Source: an uncultured Planctomycetota bacterium (GTDB lineage Bacteria; Planctomycetota; Phycisphaerae; UBA1845; UTPLA1). From it: 64,000 nt of DNA. Both the position numbers and the translations under genes were made by a program. The stretch lies in the NCBI GenBank assembly GCA_900696465.1, contig CAADGE010000048.1, positions 248,001-312,000 of the forward strand. The letters are read 5' to 3'. Below are positions 25,244 to 35,062 of this stretch, piece by piece. Positions within the stretch are counted from its first letter, which is position 1. Each line of letters starts with the position of its first letter. The notes beneath the pieces are model-generated. The model saw only the letters and a list, made by a program, of their open reading frames with translations. It was not told the origin of the DNA and did not search any database.

Positions 25244-25996
25244 ATGGATAAGATGAGCGTCATTGTTGTTGCCGCCGGCAGCGGAGAGCGATTTGGCGGG
25301 TCGGAAAACAAGATCTTCGCCAAGGTGGGGGAACAGCCGCTCTTCCTGATGGCGCTTCAGCTCTTCGTCAATCGGGAAGATGTCTGCCAGACGATCCTCG
25401 TGGTTTCGCCTTCCGACGCCGATCAGATGAAGTCCAAATTCGGTGCCAATCTTGGCTTCATGGGGGTCAAATTTGTCGAAGGGGGTGCGGAGCGGCACGA
25501 GTCTGTTGAGAAAGGGCTCGCGGTGGTCAGCGATGAGGCGGCGCTGGTCTGCGTCCATGACGCGGTACGCGTCTGTGTGGCCGCCGACTGGATCGACCAG
25601 CTTTATCATGCTGCTCTCAAGCATGGCGCAGTAATTCCGGTCTGTCCGGTTACGGCGACACTCAAACGCGTTGGGCAGGACGGTGTGGTCGGCGAAACGG
25701 TCCGCCGTGAAGGGCTCTTCATGGCGCAGACGCCACAGATCTTCCGAAGGGAAGTTCTGCAGGAGGCATACGCCGCCTTCCGAGCAGGAAAACTTTCGTT
25801 TCTCGAGGACGTACCTGTGACGGATGACGCCCAACTGGTTACGGCGGCCGGGCATACGGTGTATGCCATAGATGGCGACCCGCGGAACATCAAAATCACA
25901 ACCCGGGGGGATCTTTCAATGGCGGCAGCGATCATCAAGTCTCTGCCGCAGAAGGCGGTGTCGCGGCGCGGAGCGTTCGACGAGGCCCAGTGGTAA
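25244..25996 (+). CDS. ispD: 2-C-methyl-D-erythritol 4-phosphate cytidylyltransferase
   Basis: 250 residues from ATG 25244, which has GGAGG four nt upstream. This is the third step of the non-mevalonate isoprenoid pathway. The nucleotide-binding motif is VVAAGSGERFGG (about residues 7-18, a G-rich loop), then KIFAKVGEQPL with the catalytic Lys, VCVHDAVRVCV with the Asp, and VPVTDDAQL, ending IKITTRGDLSMA. Length is normal. It is divergent from the thiL operon and 122 bp upstream of the TPR lipoprotein gene. Confidence 0.95.
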   Translation: MDKMSVIVVAAGSGERFGGSENKIFAKVGEQPLFLMALQLFVNREDVCQTILVVSPSDADQMKSKFGANLGFMGVKFVEGGAERHESVEKGLAVVSDEAALVCVHDAVRVCVAADWIDQLYHAALKHGAVIPVCPVTATLKRVGQDGVVGETVRREGLFMAQTPQIFRREVLQEAYAAFRAGKLSFLEDVPVTDDAQLVTAAGHTVYAIDGDPRNIKITTRGDLSMAAAIIKSLPQKAVSRRGAFDEAQW

Positions 25997-26118
25997 AGTA
26001 ACAGCCCGCGCTTGACCTGCACGGGCCCGCATGGTGCAATACGCCGCAGGTTTCAGGATGAAACACACCAAATGAGGAATCGCGGCCGAGCCGCGAATTG
26101 AGCACAGGGAACGCTCTC

Positions 26119-27087
26119 ATGCACGCCAATCGTCTTTTCCGCATCGGATGTGGATTGCTTCCGCTTTCTTCCTTCGCCCTGCTCGCGGGCTGCGAGGGGT
26201 ACGACCGTAAACACGACTACCGTGTGGTTGACGTTACCCCGCCAGCAGAGGATGGCGAGTACCGGCGTACCGGCTCCGGCGATGTGGCCAATTTCGCGGA
26301 TCTTGTCGAGCGGATGATGGCCACCCGGGCGGATTATCTCAGCGACATCAAAGAGTTGGAGCGGGCCTACCTCAAGGCCGGTGACAGCGTGAAGGCCAAC
26401 TGGTGCCGGCGCGTCCGGCAGCAGTTGGAGGACGTACTGAACTATCCGTTCCTCTCCGCGGCGCCAGTGGAGCATCGCGTGGAGGTCTCGCCGGAGCGCT
26501 CAATACCTGAAGCGGACAAACTCTACAATGAGGCCATGTCGATCTACAAGCAGGTGGCTGCCATTCCACTGGCCGGTGCGCTTGAGCACAACAAGGAGAA
26601 AGCCCGAAAGGCCTTGGCGATGTTCAAACGAGTACTCAAGGAGCACCCGCAGTCTGACAAGGTGGATGAGTGCGCCTTCTATTGCGGAGAAATCTATAAG
26701 GAGTACCTCCGCGAGGAGGATCCGGACGACGAACTGTCGGTGCGCTATTACCAGTGGGCCGCGGCGCTGAATCCGGACATCCAGTTGCCGGCGCGTTTCC
26801 AGTGTGCCGTGGTGTATGACTTCCGTCGCCACGACCGCGCCCGAGCGATCGAGCTGTATCATCAGGTGATGGAACTCGAAGAAGCGGGCAACATGTCGAA
26901 CGTTCGCTTCAGCGCGACACGCGTTGAACAACTCACGGATGAACAGTACAGCCACCTCAAGCCCGAAGATCGGCCGAAGGCCAAGGCGATCGTCGGCGAG
27001 CCGCGCGGCATGGATGAGCCGCGACCAACGCCGGTGAGGCCTACTTCTTCGGACGACGAAATCCTGGAGCCGCGATCAGCTCCTTGA
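26119..27087 (+). CDS. TPR-containing lipoprotein
   Basis: 322 residues from ATG 26119 (AGGGAA seven nt upstream). The signal peptide ends with a lipobox LLAGC (about residues 22-26). Residues 55-230 have TPR-like helical repeats (EKARKALAMFKRVLKEHPQSDKVDECAFYCGEIYKEYL, then AAALNPDIQLPARFQCAVVYDFRRHDRARAIELY). The C-terminus is Pro/Arg-rich. A role as an outer-membrane scaffold is inferred, with no specific partner known. It is convergent with the HtrA protease gene, 24 bp apart. Confidence 0.78.
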   Translation: MHANRLFRIGCGLLPLSSFALLAGCEGYDRKHDYRVVDVTPPAEDGEYRRTGSGDVANFADLVERMMATRADYLSDIKELERAYLKAGDSVKANWCRRVRQQLEDVLNYPFLSAAPVEHRVEVSPERSIPEADKLYNEAMSIYKQVAAIPLAGALEHNKEKARKALAMFKRVLKEHPQSDKVDECAFYCGEIYKEYLREEDPDDELSVRYYQWAAALNPDIQLPARFQCAVVYDFRRHDRARAIELYHQVMELEEAGNMSNVRFSATRVEQLTDEQYSHLKPEDRPKAKAIVGEPRGMDEPRPTPVRPTSSDDEILEPRSAP

Positions 27088-27111
27088 TCTTCGTTCGGCC
27101 GCTGCCGCGGT

Positions 27112-28707
27112 CTAACGCATTCGCAGGACGGTGTAGAAAGTCTGTTCGCCGGCGACGACCTGCAGCCGGATGCCCTTGTCATTCTCTGAATTTTTCAGCA
27201 CGCGTTTGAAATCTGTCAGTGATTCGATCTTGTCGTCGTTGACTCTCTGGATGACGAAACGTCGCCGCAGATCGGCTCCGTAGGCCTCGCCCAATGGATC
27301 CACCTGCGTGATGACGACGCCGCTCTTGATGTCTTCGCTGATCTTGTACTTTTCTCGCAGCTCCGGCGTCAGCGTGGCAGCGTACATGCCGAATTTCTCA
27401 AATTGTTCGCCCTCCGGCAGACGGCTGGGCTCGATACTACCGTTTGTCTTCTCCGGCTCACTGGGTCGTTGGCGGCGACTATTTGTCTTCTCGGAATCTC
27501 GATCGCGACGCCCCTGCAGATCCAGCGTCGAACCCTGGGTTCGGAAATTCGGCGGCTGCTCCCCGATTTCCACCATAAGCTGCTTCGGGCGGCCGTTTCG
27601 CCAGACCTGAAAGGTGGAGCGCGTGCCCGGCGCCGTCCAGGCGACTGCGTCCTGAAGATGTTCGAGACTCTGCACCTCCTGTCCGTCGATGCTCAGAACG
27701 ATGTCTTCGGGTTTCAGTCCTGCCTTTGCGGCAGGCGAATCGGGGCCGACCAGACCCAGCAGTGCGCCGCGGACCTCCTTGAGGCCATACACATCGGCGA
27801 CGACTCGGTTGACCGGCTTGATCTCGACGCCCAGATAGCCGCGGACGATGCGCTCGCCACGTTTGAGCCGATCGGTCACGCGGGTGACCGTATTCGCGGG
27901 GATGGCGAATCCCACTCCCTGGTAACCGCCGGATTCGGTGGCAATGGCTACGCTGATGCCGACCACTTCGCCGCGCGTGTTAATCAGCGGGCCGCCGGAG
28001 TTGCCGGGGTTGATCGGGGCATCGGTCTGCAGCCAGTTCTTGTAGTCGATGTCCACATCCACGTTGCTGCGACCGACGGCGCTGATGATCCCGTGAGAAA
28101 CGCTGTGGCCGAACTTGAAGGGGCTTCCGATTGCCAACACGATGTGGCCGGCGCGAACCGTGTCGGAATCCCCGAAGCGGCAGGCGGTCAGTCCCTCTGC
28201 GTCAATCTTGATAACGGCAAGGTCCGACATGCGATCGGTGCCCACAATCCGTGCCCGCAACTCGCGGCCGTCGGCCAGCGTGACGCGCACCATGTCGGCC
28301 TCATCGACGACGTGATTGTTGGTGACAATGTACCCCTCGGAATCGAAAATCACGCCGCTGCCGGTACCGGCGATGGGCACCATGGGCAGGTCCTCGTCGC
28401 CGAGCATGCGCCGCAACTCGGCGTTAAACTCCTTGTTGACCGCCAAGGCACGGATGCTGACCACCGACGGCTTGACGCGTTCGGCGATGATCGAATAACC
28501 CTTCGAAACACGATCGAGGTGCGCGAGTGCGTCTTGATCTTCGACGGAAATTCCTTCCGGAGTATCGGACGTTTTACCACTAGGTGCATATTCGGCAGTT
28601 CGATGGCCCGTAGTCCTCAGTGGCTCGGCCCGACTCGGAGACGCCGCCAAGGCGCAGAGCAGGGTGAGAGAGCAACACAGGCCCGATAGAAACTTCATAT
28701 GGTCCAT
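27112..28707 (-). CDS. HtrA/DegP-family serine protease with PDZ domains
   Basis: 531 residues from ATG 28707 (AGGAG seven nt upstream); earlier starts in the frame lack support. Signal peptide, then an S1C protease domain with the triad visible: His in TNNHVVD, Asp in RMSDLAVIKID, and Ser in NPGNSGGPLI. First PDZ domain begins RGYLGVEIKPV (about residue 300), with GPDSPAAKAGLKPEDIVL; a second, less typical PDZ region follows a Ser/Arg/Glu-rich linker. It degrades or refolds damaged envelope proteins in the periplasm. Divergent from the GT39 gene across a 318-bp gap. Confidence 0.93.
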   Translation of the reverse strand: MDHMKFLSGLCCSLTLLCALAASPSRAEPLRTTGHRTAEYAPSGKTSDTPEGISVEDQDALAHLDRVSKGYSIIAERVKPSVVSIRALAVNKEFNAELRRMLGDEDLPMVPIAGTGSGVIFDSEGYIVTNNHVVDEADMVRVTLADGRELRARIVGTDRMSDLAVIKIDAEGLTACRFGDSDTVRAGHIVLAIGSPFKFGHSVSHGIISAVGRSNVDVDIDYKNWLQTDAPINPGNSGGPLINTRGEVVGISVAIATESGGYQGVGFAIPANTVTRVTDRLKRGERIVRGYLGVEIKPVNRVVADVYGLKEVRGALLGLVGPDSPAAKAGLKPEDIVLSIDGQEVQSLEHLQDAVAWTAPGTRSTFQVWRNGRPKQLMVEIGEQPPNFRTQGSTLDLQGRRDRDSEKTNSRRQRPSEPEKTNGSIEPSRLPEGEQFEKFGMYAATLTPELREKYKISEDIKSGVVITQVDPLGEAYGADLRRRFVIQRVNDDKIESLTDFKRVLKNSENDKGIRLQVVAGEQTFYTVLRMR

Positions 28708-29025
28708 CAGCGGACTCCTGTACCCTATGGATGTCGGCTTGCCGCGATTCGACGGCAGATGCCTCGAATTCTGGTCATCGTTACATCGGCCGTCGGATGC
28801 CCGAATTCGCATTCTCAGGACATTGTATGCCCGAAGAGCGCGCTGGATGCTGTTCCAGAGACCACTTCCGGCCGAAAACGAGCTCGCTGGTTGCATCGCC
28901 GGATTCTGTATAGCATTCACGACCAGTCATCCGCTTTGGCCTTCAATTTTACGACGGCAGCCGCCGGGTGACGTTTTCGCCGAGGTCCTTGCTCCAGCGG
29001 TTTATTAAGCAATTTCGGCGAACGG
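28708..29025. other. 318-bp divergent intergenic region
   Basis: Between the HtrA protease (minus) and the GT39 gene (plus). The only promoter-like feature is a minus-strand TACAAT at 28822-28827, about 115 nt from the HtrA start, without a clear -35. No ORF or RNA is recognisable. Confidence 0.4.
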
Positions 29026-30897
29026 TTGCAGACAGTAAATTCATACGTGACAAGCACCATCCCCTCAACAATTCAGTCTGAATCAGCCGGCCGGATTGTC
29101 TGCGGTGAGGAATCCTGGACGCGGTCACCACAGGTCGATCTGCTCTGCGTACTCGTCTTTGCCGGCTTCCTCGCCCTCTGGGGTCTTGAGGGAGGTCCGC
29201 CGCTGAGCGATCATGAAGCCATTGTCGCGCAGGGCGCACGTCAGATTCGCCAGGGCGACGGCTGGTTGATTCCGAAAGTCGGAGATCATCCCTTTGTCCG
29301 CAAGCCGCCTCTGGCTTTCTGGCTCGCCGCACTCAGTTCCTACCTCGTCGAAGACCCGCGACTCACTCCACCAGTTACCGAGTTTGCGGCGCGATTGCCG
29401 TCCTCCGTTGCGGCCATTCTGACAACCTTGCTGGTTTACCTGCTGGGTTCGTCCATGTTCGGTCACCGCACTGCGGTCACATCCGCCCTGGTCAGTGCCT
29501 CCTGCGCCGGAACGCTGTATTTCTCGCACAACGCGCAGGTGGAGATGGTACTGACGTTTCTCATGACGCTCGCCGTGGCGGCGTTCTGGTTCGCCACGTA
29601 TCGAACGACCGGCGGTCGATGGTGGTGGGTGCTTTTTTATGCGAGTCTGGCATTGGCGATGCTGGCCAAAGCGCCACAACCAATCGGTGCTGTCGCTTTG
29701 CCACTGGCCTGCTGGTGGTTGCTGGTCATCCCCCTCTGGTCGCTTCGCAGTTCCTCGCAAGAATCAACGGAATCCGCTCCGGGACTATGGAGGCGATTTG
29801 TCATACAGGTTAGGGCTATTCGCGAACTTCGCCCAATCTTCGGGATGGTCCTGTTCCTGCTGATCTTTCTTCCATGGCCGTTGTACGTCTACAGCCAGTT
29901 GCGCCAGGTGACAGACCTGTGGGAGATCGAATTCATCGATCGCTACACCGGTGAGATGGGTCGCGAGGGCATCCCATACTTCTACTATCTTCCCGTGCTG
30001 GTGGGGCTTGTCATCCCGTTCTCCCTGAGCTTGCCGGAGGCCTTCGCGGCGCCCTTCGTAAAGACTTATCGCCGTCACCGTACCGCACTGCTCTTCGTCC
30101 TGACCTGGGTCGTCGTCCAGGTGGTCTTCTTTTCGTTCTCCGCGTTCAAACGTCCAAGGTACATACTCGGCGCCCTGCCGGGGCTTTCCCTTCTGCTTGG
30201 GATCGTGATCGATCATCTTTTCATGTCGGCCCGGACATTCTCGCGCGGCACTCTGCGCATGATTACGATTTCAATTCTTCTGGTTTCTGCTGTGGCTTTC
30301 GTAATCGGCGGATACTATGTCTTCACCCGCTTTCCGGATGCCTTCTGGTTGTATGTTCGAGGTGCGGTCTTGTGCGCTGCGGGGCTCGTGGCGGTCGCAA
30401 TTCTGTTCTTGCAGGCCCGGCGACTGCTGAGCTTCTGCGCGCTCCTGGCGGCGACGGCCGCTGTCTTCGGCTGGTGCTGGTTTGGTCTGGGGCAGGGTGT
30501 GACAGATCAATCCATGGCCCGCGATACGGCGGATGCACTCTCTGCGCATCGGATCGATGCGAAGGACCCCATCACCTGGGTGCGCGGGCGACCGGATGCT
30601 GCGCTGATGTATTACCTGCAGCGTCCGATTGATCCGCTATTCACGGACCTGGAGCTTGCAGCGATGCGCGGCGATCGTCTGGAACTTCCGCCGGAATTGA
30701 TCGAAAAAAGCGTGTCGCGCCTGCTGGCTCGGCTTTCCAGTGAGAAACGAGAGTATTTCATCCTCCGTGGGTCGGATTGGGATGCGTTGATCTCCGTCTT
30801 CAAACCGCCGGCGCGCATTCTGACGCGTGTACGATCGGCGGAGAATCCCGGACCGGATGACTGGGTCGTCATCACGAATGAATGGAACATGCCGTGA
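29026..30897 (+). CDS. GT39/ArnT-like membrane glycosyltransferase (PMT_2 domain)
   Basis: 623 residues with about ten hydrophobic segments. The first periplasmic loop carries the acidic motif PLSDHEAIVAQGARQI (about residues 58-73), typical of GT-C enzymes that use polyprenyl-phosphate sugars (ArnT adds L-Ara4N to lipid A). Downstream KPPLAFWLAALSSYL and the VEMVLTFLMTLAVAAFW membrane helix fit the PMT_2 core. The C-terminal 110 residues form a soluble domain. The TTG start lacks a clear SD, so the exact N-terminus is uncertain. Acceptor unknown. It lies 114 bp upstream of a large secreted protein. Confidence 0.85.
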   Translation: MQTVNSYVTSTIPSTIQSESAGRIVCGEESWTRSPQVDLLCVLVFAGFLALWGLEGGPPLSDHEAIVAQGARQIRQGDGWLIPKVGDHPFVRKPPLAFWLAALSSYLVEDPRLTPPVTEFAARLPSSVAAILTTLLVYLLGSSMFGHRTAVTSALVSASCAGTLYFSHNAQVEMVLTFLMTLAVAAFWFATYRTTGGRWWWVLFYASLALAMLAKAPQPIGAVALPLACWWLLVIPLWSLRSSSQESTESAPGLWRRFVIQVRAIRELRPIFGMVLFLLIFLPWPLYVYSQLRQVTDLWEIEFIDRYTGEMGREGIPYFYYLPVLVGLVIPFSLSLPEAFAAPFVKTYRRHRTALLFVLTWVVVQVVFFSFSAFKRPRYILGALPGLSLLLGIVIDHLFMSARTFSRGTLRMITISILLVSAVAFVIGGYYVFTRFPDAFWLYVRGAVLCAAGLVAVAILFLQARRLLSFCALLAATAAVFGWCWFGLGQGVTDQSMARDTADALSAHRIDAKDPITWVRGRPDAALMYYLQRPIDPLFTDLELAAMRGDRLELPPELIEKSVSRLLARLSSEKREYFILRGSDWDALISVFKPPARILTRVRSAENPGPDDWVVITNEWNMP

Positions 30898-31011
30898 ACC
30901 GCATTGGAACAACATCAAGCCGCTCGATGGCTTGCCAGCGGCCGCATCTGCCCACACAATGGCACTTTCTGTAACGAGAGGTGCGGACCGGCGAGTCCCC
31001 AGCGACTGAGC

Positions 31012-33672
31012 ATGCCGACGACTCAAATCATGAAGTTTCGATTTCCGAGACTGTTCCTGACGGCGTGCTGCCTGCTGCCGGCGGGGTATGCGGCTCCCTC
31101 CGCGCTGGCTGCCGGTCATCCAGAGATCAGCATCGTCCCGCTTGGGCAGGGCTTTGTTCCAAATGGGGCATCTGATCAATCCTACCGCCTTCCCGCGGGT
31201 CCGACGGGGCCCTATTCACAGGCGCTGGTCCTTGTGGCTTCTCAGCCGATGGCGGCCGTGAATCTGCCGGCGCCTCTCGCTGCTGACCCACAAGCGGTTG
31301 AAGAGCACAAAGAGAAAGTGCCTGCGACGGTGACCCTGAAGATCGCCGATCGCCAATTGCCGGCATGGCAGCTTTACAAGTTCCCGACGATGTACATCGT
31401 CAACCTCGAAACACTTCGGGCAAATCCCGAGTATGCAAAGGGCCGCGTCGCGATCCGATTCGAGGTGGACACCATTGCCGAAGGCGTCTCACTCCGTGCC
31501 TTCGGAATGCCTGATCCGTTGCTGGTCAGCGACTCCCTCGATGGCCCGCTCTCACTGTTCCACGAAGCTGCGTCCGATGACGACACCCGTGCCTTGATGG
31601 AGGCGCTGGCCCAGGAGGCGGCCGGCAACAAGGCGATGGCCCGTGCCACTTACCGACGACTGTCGAGTGCAGCGGATGAGAAGATTGCGCGGATGGCCCG
31701 CCGCGGGTTGCGTACGCTCTCGTACGACGAGCGTCCGCATAAGCTCAGCGGTAATTTTCGAGAGCACTATTACTGGGGCATGTATCTTCAGCAGATCGGC
31801 GTCTTTGCATCTGCATACAAGGAGTTCGACGAGGCCCGTGTCATCTATCGCATGCATGCCGATGCGCAGTACCGCGCCGGTGAGACGCTCGATCAGATCG
31901 GCGGTGATATCTTTCGCGTGATGGATTTCATGAACGCGGCGGGCGAGGCCGCGTGGGAATCGCAGCGTACCAACTGGTCGAGTCTACTCGTGGTGCTCAA
32001 GGGCAAGGATCACCGGCGACTTTCTTCCGAGGAACTGCTCGAACTCAAGGTGTCCTGGTTCCTCATGCGATCGATGGTCTGGGGAGCGACGGCAGGCAAG
32101 GTATTGCCCGTAGGTAAGGTGCTGGAAATCGACGACGAGAGTGAATGGCCCTTGATCGATTATGGCGATGGAATCATGGCACCTTCGCGCGATATTGTGG
32201 CGGAGCGCGGCTGGTTCGACAGCGTCTTCTTTATCCGCCCTCGGTTGGACGGCGACACCGGCCCTGCCGTGCGGACGGTTGGTGGCGATGGCGGGCCGAA
32301 CGGTGCCGGCCTTTCTGTGCTTTACCATGACGCATCCTGGCAGGATTTTATGCTGGCCTGGTATCAGCATTTCATCTGGGCAGCCAGGGCGGGAGAAGTC
32401 AGCGAAGCGCTCCCGCTGCCCGAAGAAGTTCACGACTGCGGTTACCAGCCGGCACCGAATATCGGCTATTCCATCCGCGCGGCACTCCGCTACGACATCC
32501 CGCCGGAGGTGTTGCGTCGTGTACAGATGACGGCCCGGCCCGGCCCGAAGGAATTTGTTCGCATGTGGCAGCTCGAAGGGCCGTTCCCGAAGTCCTCGTT
32601 GGCTGAGGATGTTTCGGAAAACTGGTACGAGCCGCTGCCATCGACGACAGGGGATCAGACTCGCCGGCTTGTGAGCCGATCAGACTACATCGACCTGACC
32701 CGACTCTATCCGGATTCCGGCCCAGCACTGCTTCGCGCAACCACATGGGTTTATTCCCCGATGGATCAGGAGGTTCGAATGTGGCTCGGTCGCGACTACC
32801 GAGCTGCCGTCTGGATCAACGGTCGCCTGATTCATTCGGGAAAGCTGGCAGCTTCCGCGCTGGATGATGCGAAACATCCGGTCGATCGTGTTGCCGGTTA
32901 TGCACCGCTTCGAACCGGCTGGAATGAAATACGCATGGTCGTCGCGTCGCCGCCTGAGCCATCTCGGCGGGGCTGGGGCTTTTCGCTTAGATTCTCCACC
33001 CTGAGCAATCAGCCGGTTCCTGGCATGGCCTATCTTCACTCGCCTCCGAGCGAGCATCTGGCAGTAGCGTCATCACCTGAAGCCGGTACGCACTACAACT
33101 GGGGTCAGGTGCGGCGCAACTGGTCGGTGATGCTGCCACGGCTTGGCGAGGCGGAACTTCGTCGGATGACCGGGCTCAGTGATCTGACGATTTCAGGCGA
33201 AGCGGGCGCCGGTGGGGGGGTGATGTTATCTGTCGGCACCAAGGGCAGGCGCGGCCGTTATCGCGAAATGACAGGTGAGTGGAGGCCGAATCAGGACCGC
33301 GACGTCGTGCTGAACAACGTGCTGGATTGGGATCGGGAGTCCTGCGCCGCAATCCGTTATGAGCGAAACGGACTTCGCGATCTTTTGCTGGTCAAGCCCG
33401 AAGCGATGATGCCGTACCTGAAGCTGCTGCGTGAGCCGGCGGCTGCGGCGGCGCTCTTCGGAGATACTTCACCCTACGAACGTGTGCTCGGTTACGTCGT
33501 GATCCCGACTTCCGGCTCGGCGCGATACCTCTTCGTGGTCGATTGCCTGATGGGCGAGGCCGATCAGTGGCCGCTTGACGAAGAGGATCTCCTGAACCCG
33601 ATCGCGGCGGAATACATCCCCAACCCCCCGCGCATGCTCCCGATCTATTCACCGCCAGCCGCGGCTCAATAA
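31012..33672 (+). CDS. Large secreted protein, unknown function, galactose-binding-like C-terminal region
   Basis: 886 residues from ATG 31012; ATG 31030 is an equal choice and neither has an SD. A signal peptide ends near AAPSALAAGH. Residues about 50-190 are beta-rich, about 190-330 have helix-pair repeats (RATYRRLSSAADEKIARMARRGL; YKEFDEARVIYRM), like TPR. Later a jelly-roll type segment stands out (RMWQLEGPFP, then TTWVYSPMDQEVRMWLGRDYRAAVWINGRLIHSGKL), similar to carbohydrate-binding beta-sandwiches in planctomycete exported proteins. No catalytic motif is seen. It follows the GT39 gene. Confidence 0.72.
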   Translation: MPTTQIMKFRFPRLFLTACCLLPAGYAAPSALAAGHPEISIVPLGQGFVPNGASDQSYRLPAGPTGPYSQALVLVASQPMAAVNLPAPLAADPQAVEEHKEKVPATVTLKIADRQLPAWQLYKFPTMYIVNLETLRANPEYAKGRVAIRFEVDTIAEGVSLRAFGMPDPLLVSDSLDGPLSLFHEAASDDDTRALMEALAQEAAGNKAMARATYRRLSSAADEKIARMARRGLRTLSYDERPHKLSGNFREHYYWGMYLQQIGVFASAYKEFDEARVIYRMHADAQYRAGETLDQIGGDIFRVMDFMNAAGEAAWESQRTNWSSLLVVLKGKDHRRLSSEELLELKVSWFLMRSMVWGATAGKVLPVGKVLEIDDESEWPLIDYGDGIMAPSRDIVAERGWFDSVFFIRPRLDGDTGPAVRTVGGDGGPNGAGLSVLYHDASWQDFMLAWYQHFIWAARAGEVSEALPLPEEVHDCGYQPAPNIGYSIRAALRYDIPPEVLRRVQMTARPGPKEFVRMWQLEGPFPKSSLAEDVSENWYEPLPSTTGDQTRRLVSRSDYIDLTRLYPDSGPALLRATTWVYSPMDQEVRMWLGRDYRAAVWINGRLIHSGKLAASALDDAKHPVDRVAGYAPLRTGWNEIRMVVASPPEPSRRGWGFSLRFSTLSNQPVPGMAYLHSPPSEHLAVASSPEAGTHYNWGQVRRNWSVMLPRLGEAELRRMTGLSDLTISGEAGAGGGVMLSVGTKGRRGRYREMTGEWRPNQDRDVVLNNVLDWDRESCAAIRYERNGLRDLLLVKPEAMMPYLKLLREPAAAAALFGDTSPYERVLGYVVIPTSGSARYLFVVDCLMGEADQWPLDEEDLLNPIAAEYIPNPPRMLPIYSPPAAAQ

Positions 33673-33817
33673 TCAACATGCCATGCTGGCGGCGTTTGCC
33701 CGGCAGTGTGGCCGCCTCTTTGCGCCTCAGCAAAATCGCCGATAAAACCAAGTGACGGCATGGAATCTGTTTGAGGGCGCTGCCTCCGTAGCGGTCGCGG
33801 CGCCGGCTGAGCGACGC

Positions 33818-35062
33818 ATGACGACCGTTCCGGTGGAGCATCAGCGCGATTCGGCTGAGTATCCGGGGAAGGGTCGGCGCGTAGCCGTACTCGCCGTACA
33901 TCATGTTGATGGGGAGGGTCGACCGCACGCCGGCGGCGCGGAGAAATACATCCTGCTGGCCATCCGCGCGCTGCTGCGATCCGGCGCGTGTGTGCACGTG
34001 GGCTACTCCGGTAAATCCATCTACGAGCGGCTCCTCGAAGAAACAGAGCCCGATCGTCTCACGGTTGAGTGCACCGGCTGGCTCGATGCCCGGCTTCGCG
34101 GAGATCGCTGGTCGCGCCTGGCGTTGCTCACAGAACGCAGGCGCTGGCTCAAGGCCAGTCGCGCGGACACGGTCTTTGCCATACAGCAGGATTGCGGTGC
34201 GTCCTTCGCCGTGTCGCTGCTGGCCGCACGATCGCTCGGACTGCGCGTGGTGTCCTCCATCCGTCAGATGCCGCCGACCGAACGACCACCGCGACTGCCG
34301 GAGATTGGCCGCTGGGCAGCGGTCCTGCGGCGCAACTGGTCGGCGTCCTGCTGCGATGCCGTCATTTTCAACAGCCGTCGCGTTCGCGATGCCTATGCTC
34401 GGATCTATGGGTTCTCAAGGGATCGATTACATGTCATCCACAACGGGACGCCGGTCATCGAACGAGCTCCAGCGCCGCATCCGAACGATTTGCTCACAAT
34501 CGCCACGGCCGGTCGCCTGACCGAGGCCAAGGGCGTCGATGAGGTACTGTCGGTCTTCGCGAAAATAGCCGTGCGAGTTCCACACGTACGCCTCGTTTAT
34601 CTTGGAGACGGCCCGCTGCGCCGATCACTTTTTCTTCGTGCAAAAGCACTGGGATTGTCGCATCAAGTGCATTTTTCCGGCTATCAGCCGGAAGGTGAAG
34701 CACTCCTCGAGGAGGTCGATATCTACTTGCAGCTATCGCATCGCGAAGCCATGTCGAACAGCGTCATGGAAGCGATGGCCCGCGGGATACCCTGCATCGT
34801 GACCGATGTCGGCGGACTGCCGGAGATGATCGAGGATGGTGTCAGTGGGTTGATCGTGCGGCCGGGCGACGTGGATGGTTGCGCACGCGCCGCCGAGCGG
34901 CTTCTGACGGATTCGGCACTCCGAAGGCGCCTGGGCACGTCTGCAAGGGAGCGTGCCCGACGAATGTTCGCCCCAGGCGAGTTCGAAGCTCGCACAGTCC
35001 GCACCATTCTGGGCGTGCAGAAGCATGCGCCCTCACCGGCTTCGGCGCTTTGCGGTGGGTAA
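33818..35062 (+). CDS. Glycosyltransferase family 4 protein
   Basis: 414 residues from ATG 33818 (a GTG at 33752 is possible). Two Rossmann domains: N-terminal VAVLAVHHV...GGAEKYILLAIRAL with the acceptor-side Gly-rich loop, and the C-terminal donor domain LTIATAGRLTEAKGVDEVL (about residue 225), then a QLSHREAMSNSVMEAMARGIPCIVTDVGGLPEMIEDG segment with the EX7E glutamates. Such retaining enzymes transfer sugars from nucleotide donors in polysaccharide or glycolipid synthesis. Its 3' end overlaps the nth 3' end by 30 bp. Confidence 0.9.
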   Translation: MTTVPVEHQRDSAEYPGKGRRVAVLAVHHVDGEGRPHAGGAEKYILLAIRALLRSGACVHVGYSGKSIYERLLEETEPDRLTVECTGWLDARLRGDRWSRLALLTERRRWLKASRADTVFAIQQDCGASFAVSLLAARSLGLRVVSSIRQMPPTERPPRLPEIGRWAAVLRRNWSASCCDAVIFNSRRVRDAYARIYGFSRDRLHVIHNGTPVIERAPAPHPNDLLTIATAGRLTEAKGVDEVLSVFAKIAVRVPHVRLVYLGDGPLRRSLFLRAKALGLSHQVHFSGYQPEGEALLEEVDIYLQLSHREAMSNSVMEAMARGIPCIVTDVGGLPEMIEDGVSGLIVRPGDVDGCARAAERLLTDSALRRRLGTSARERARRMFAPGEFEARTVRTILGVQKHAPSPASALCGG

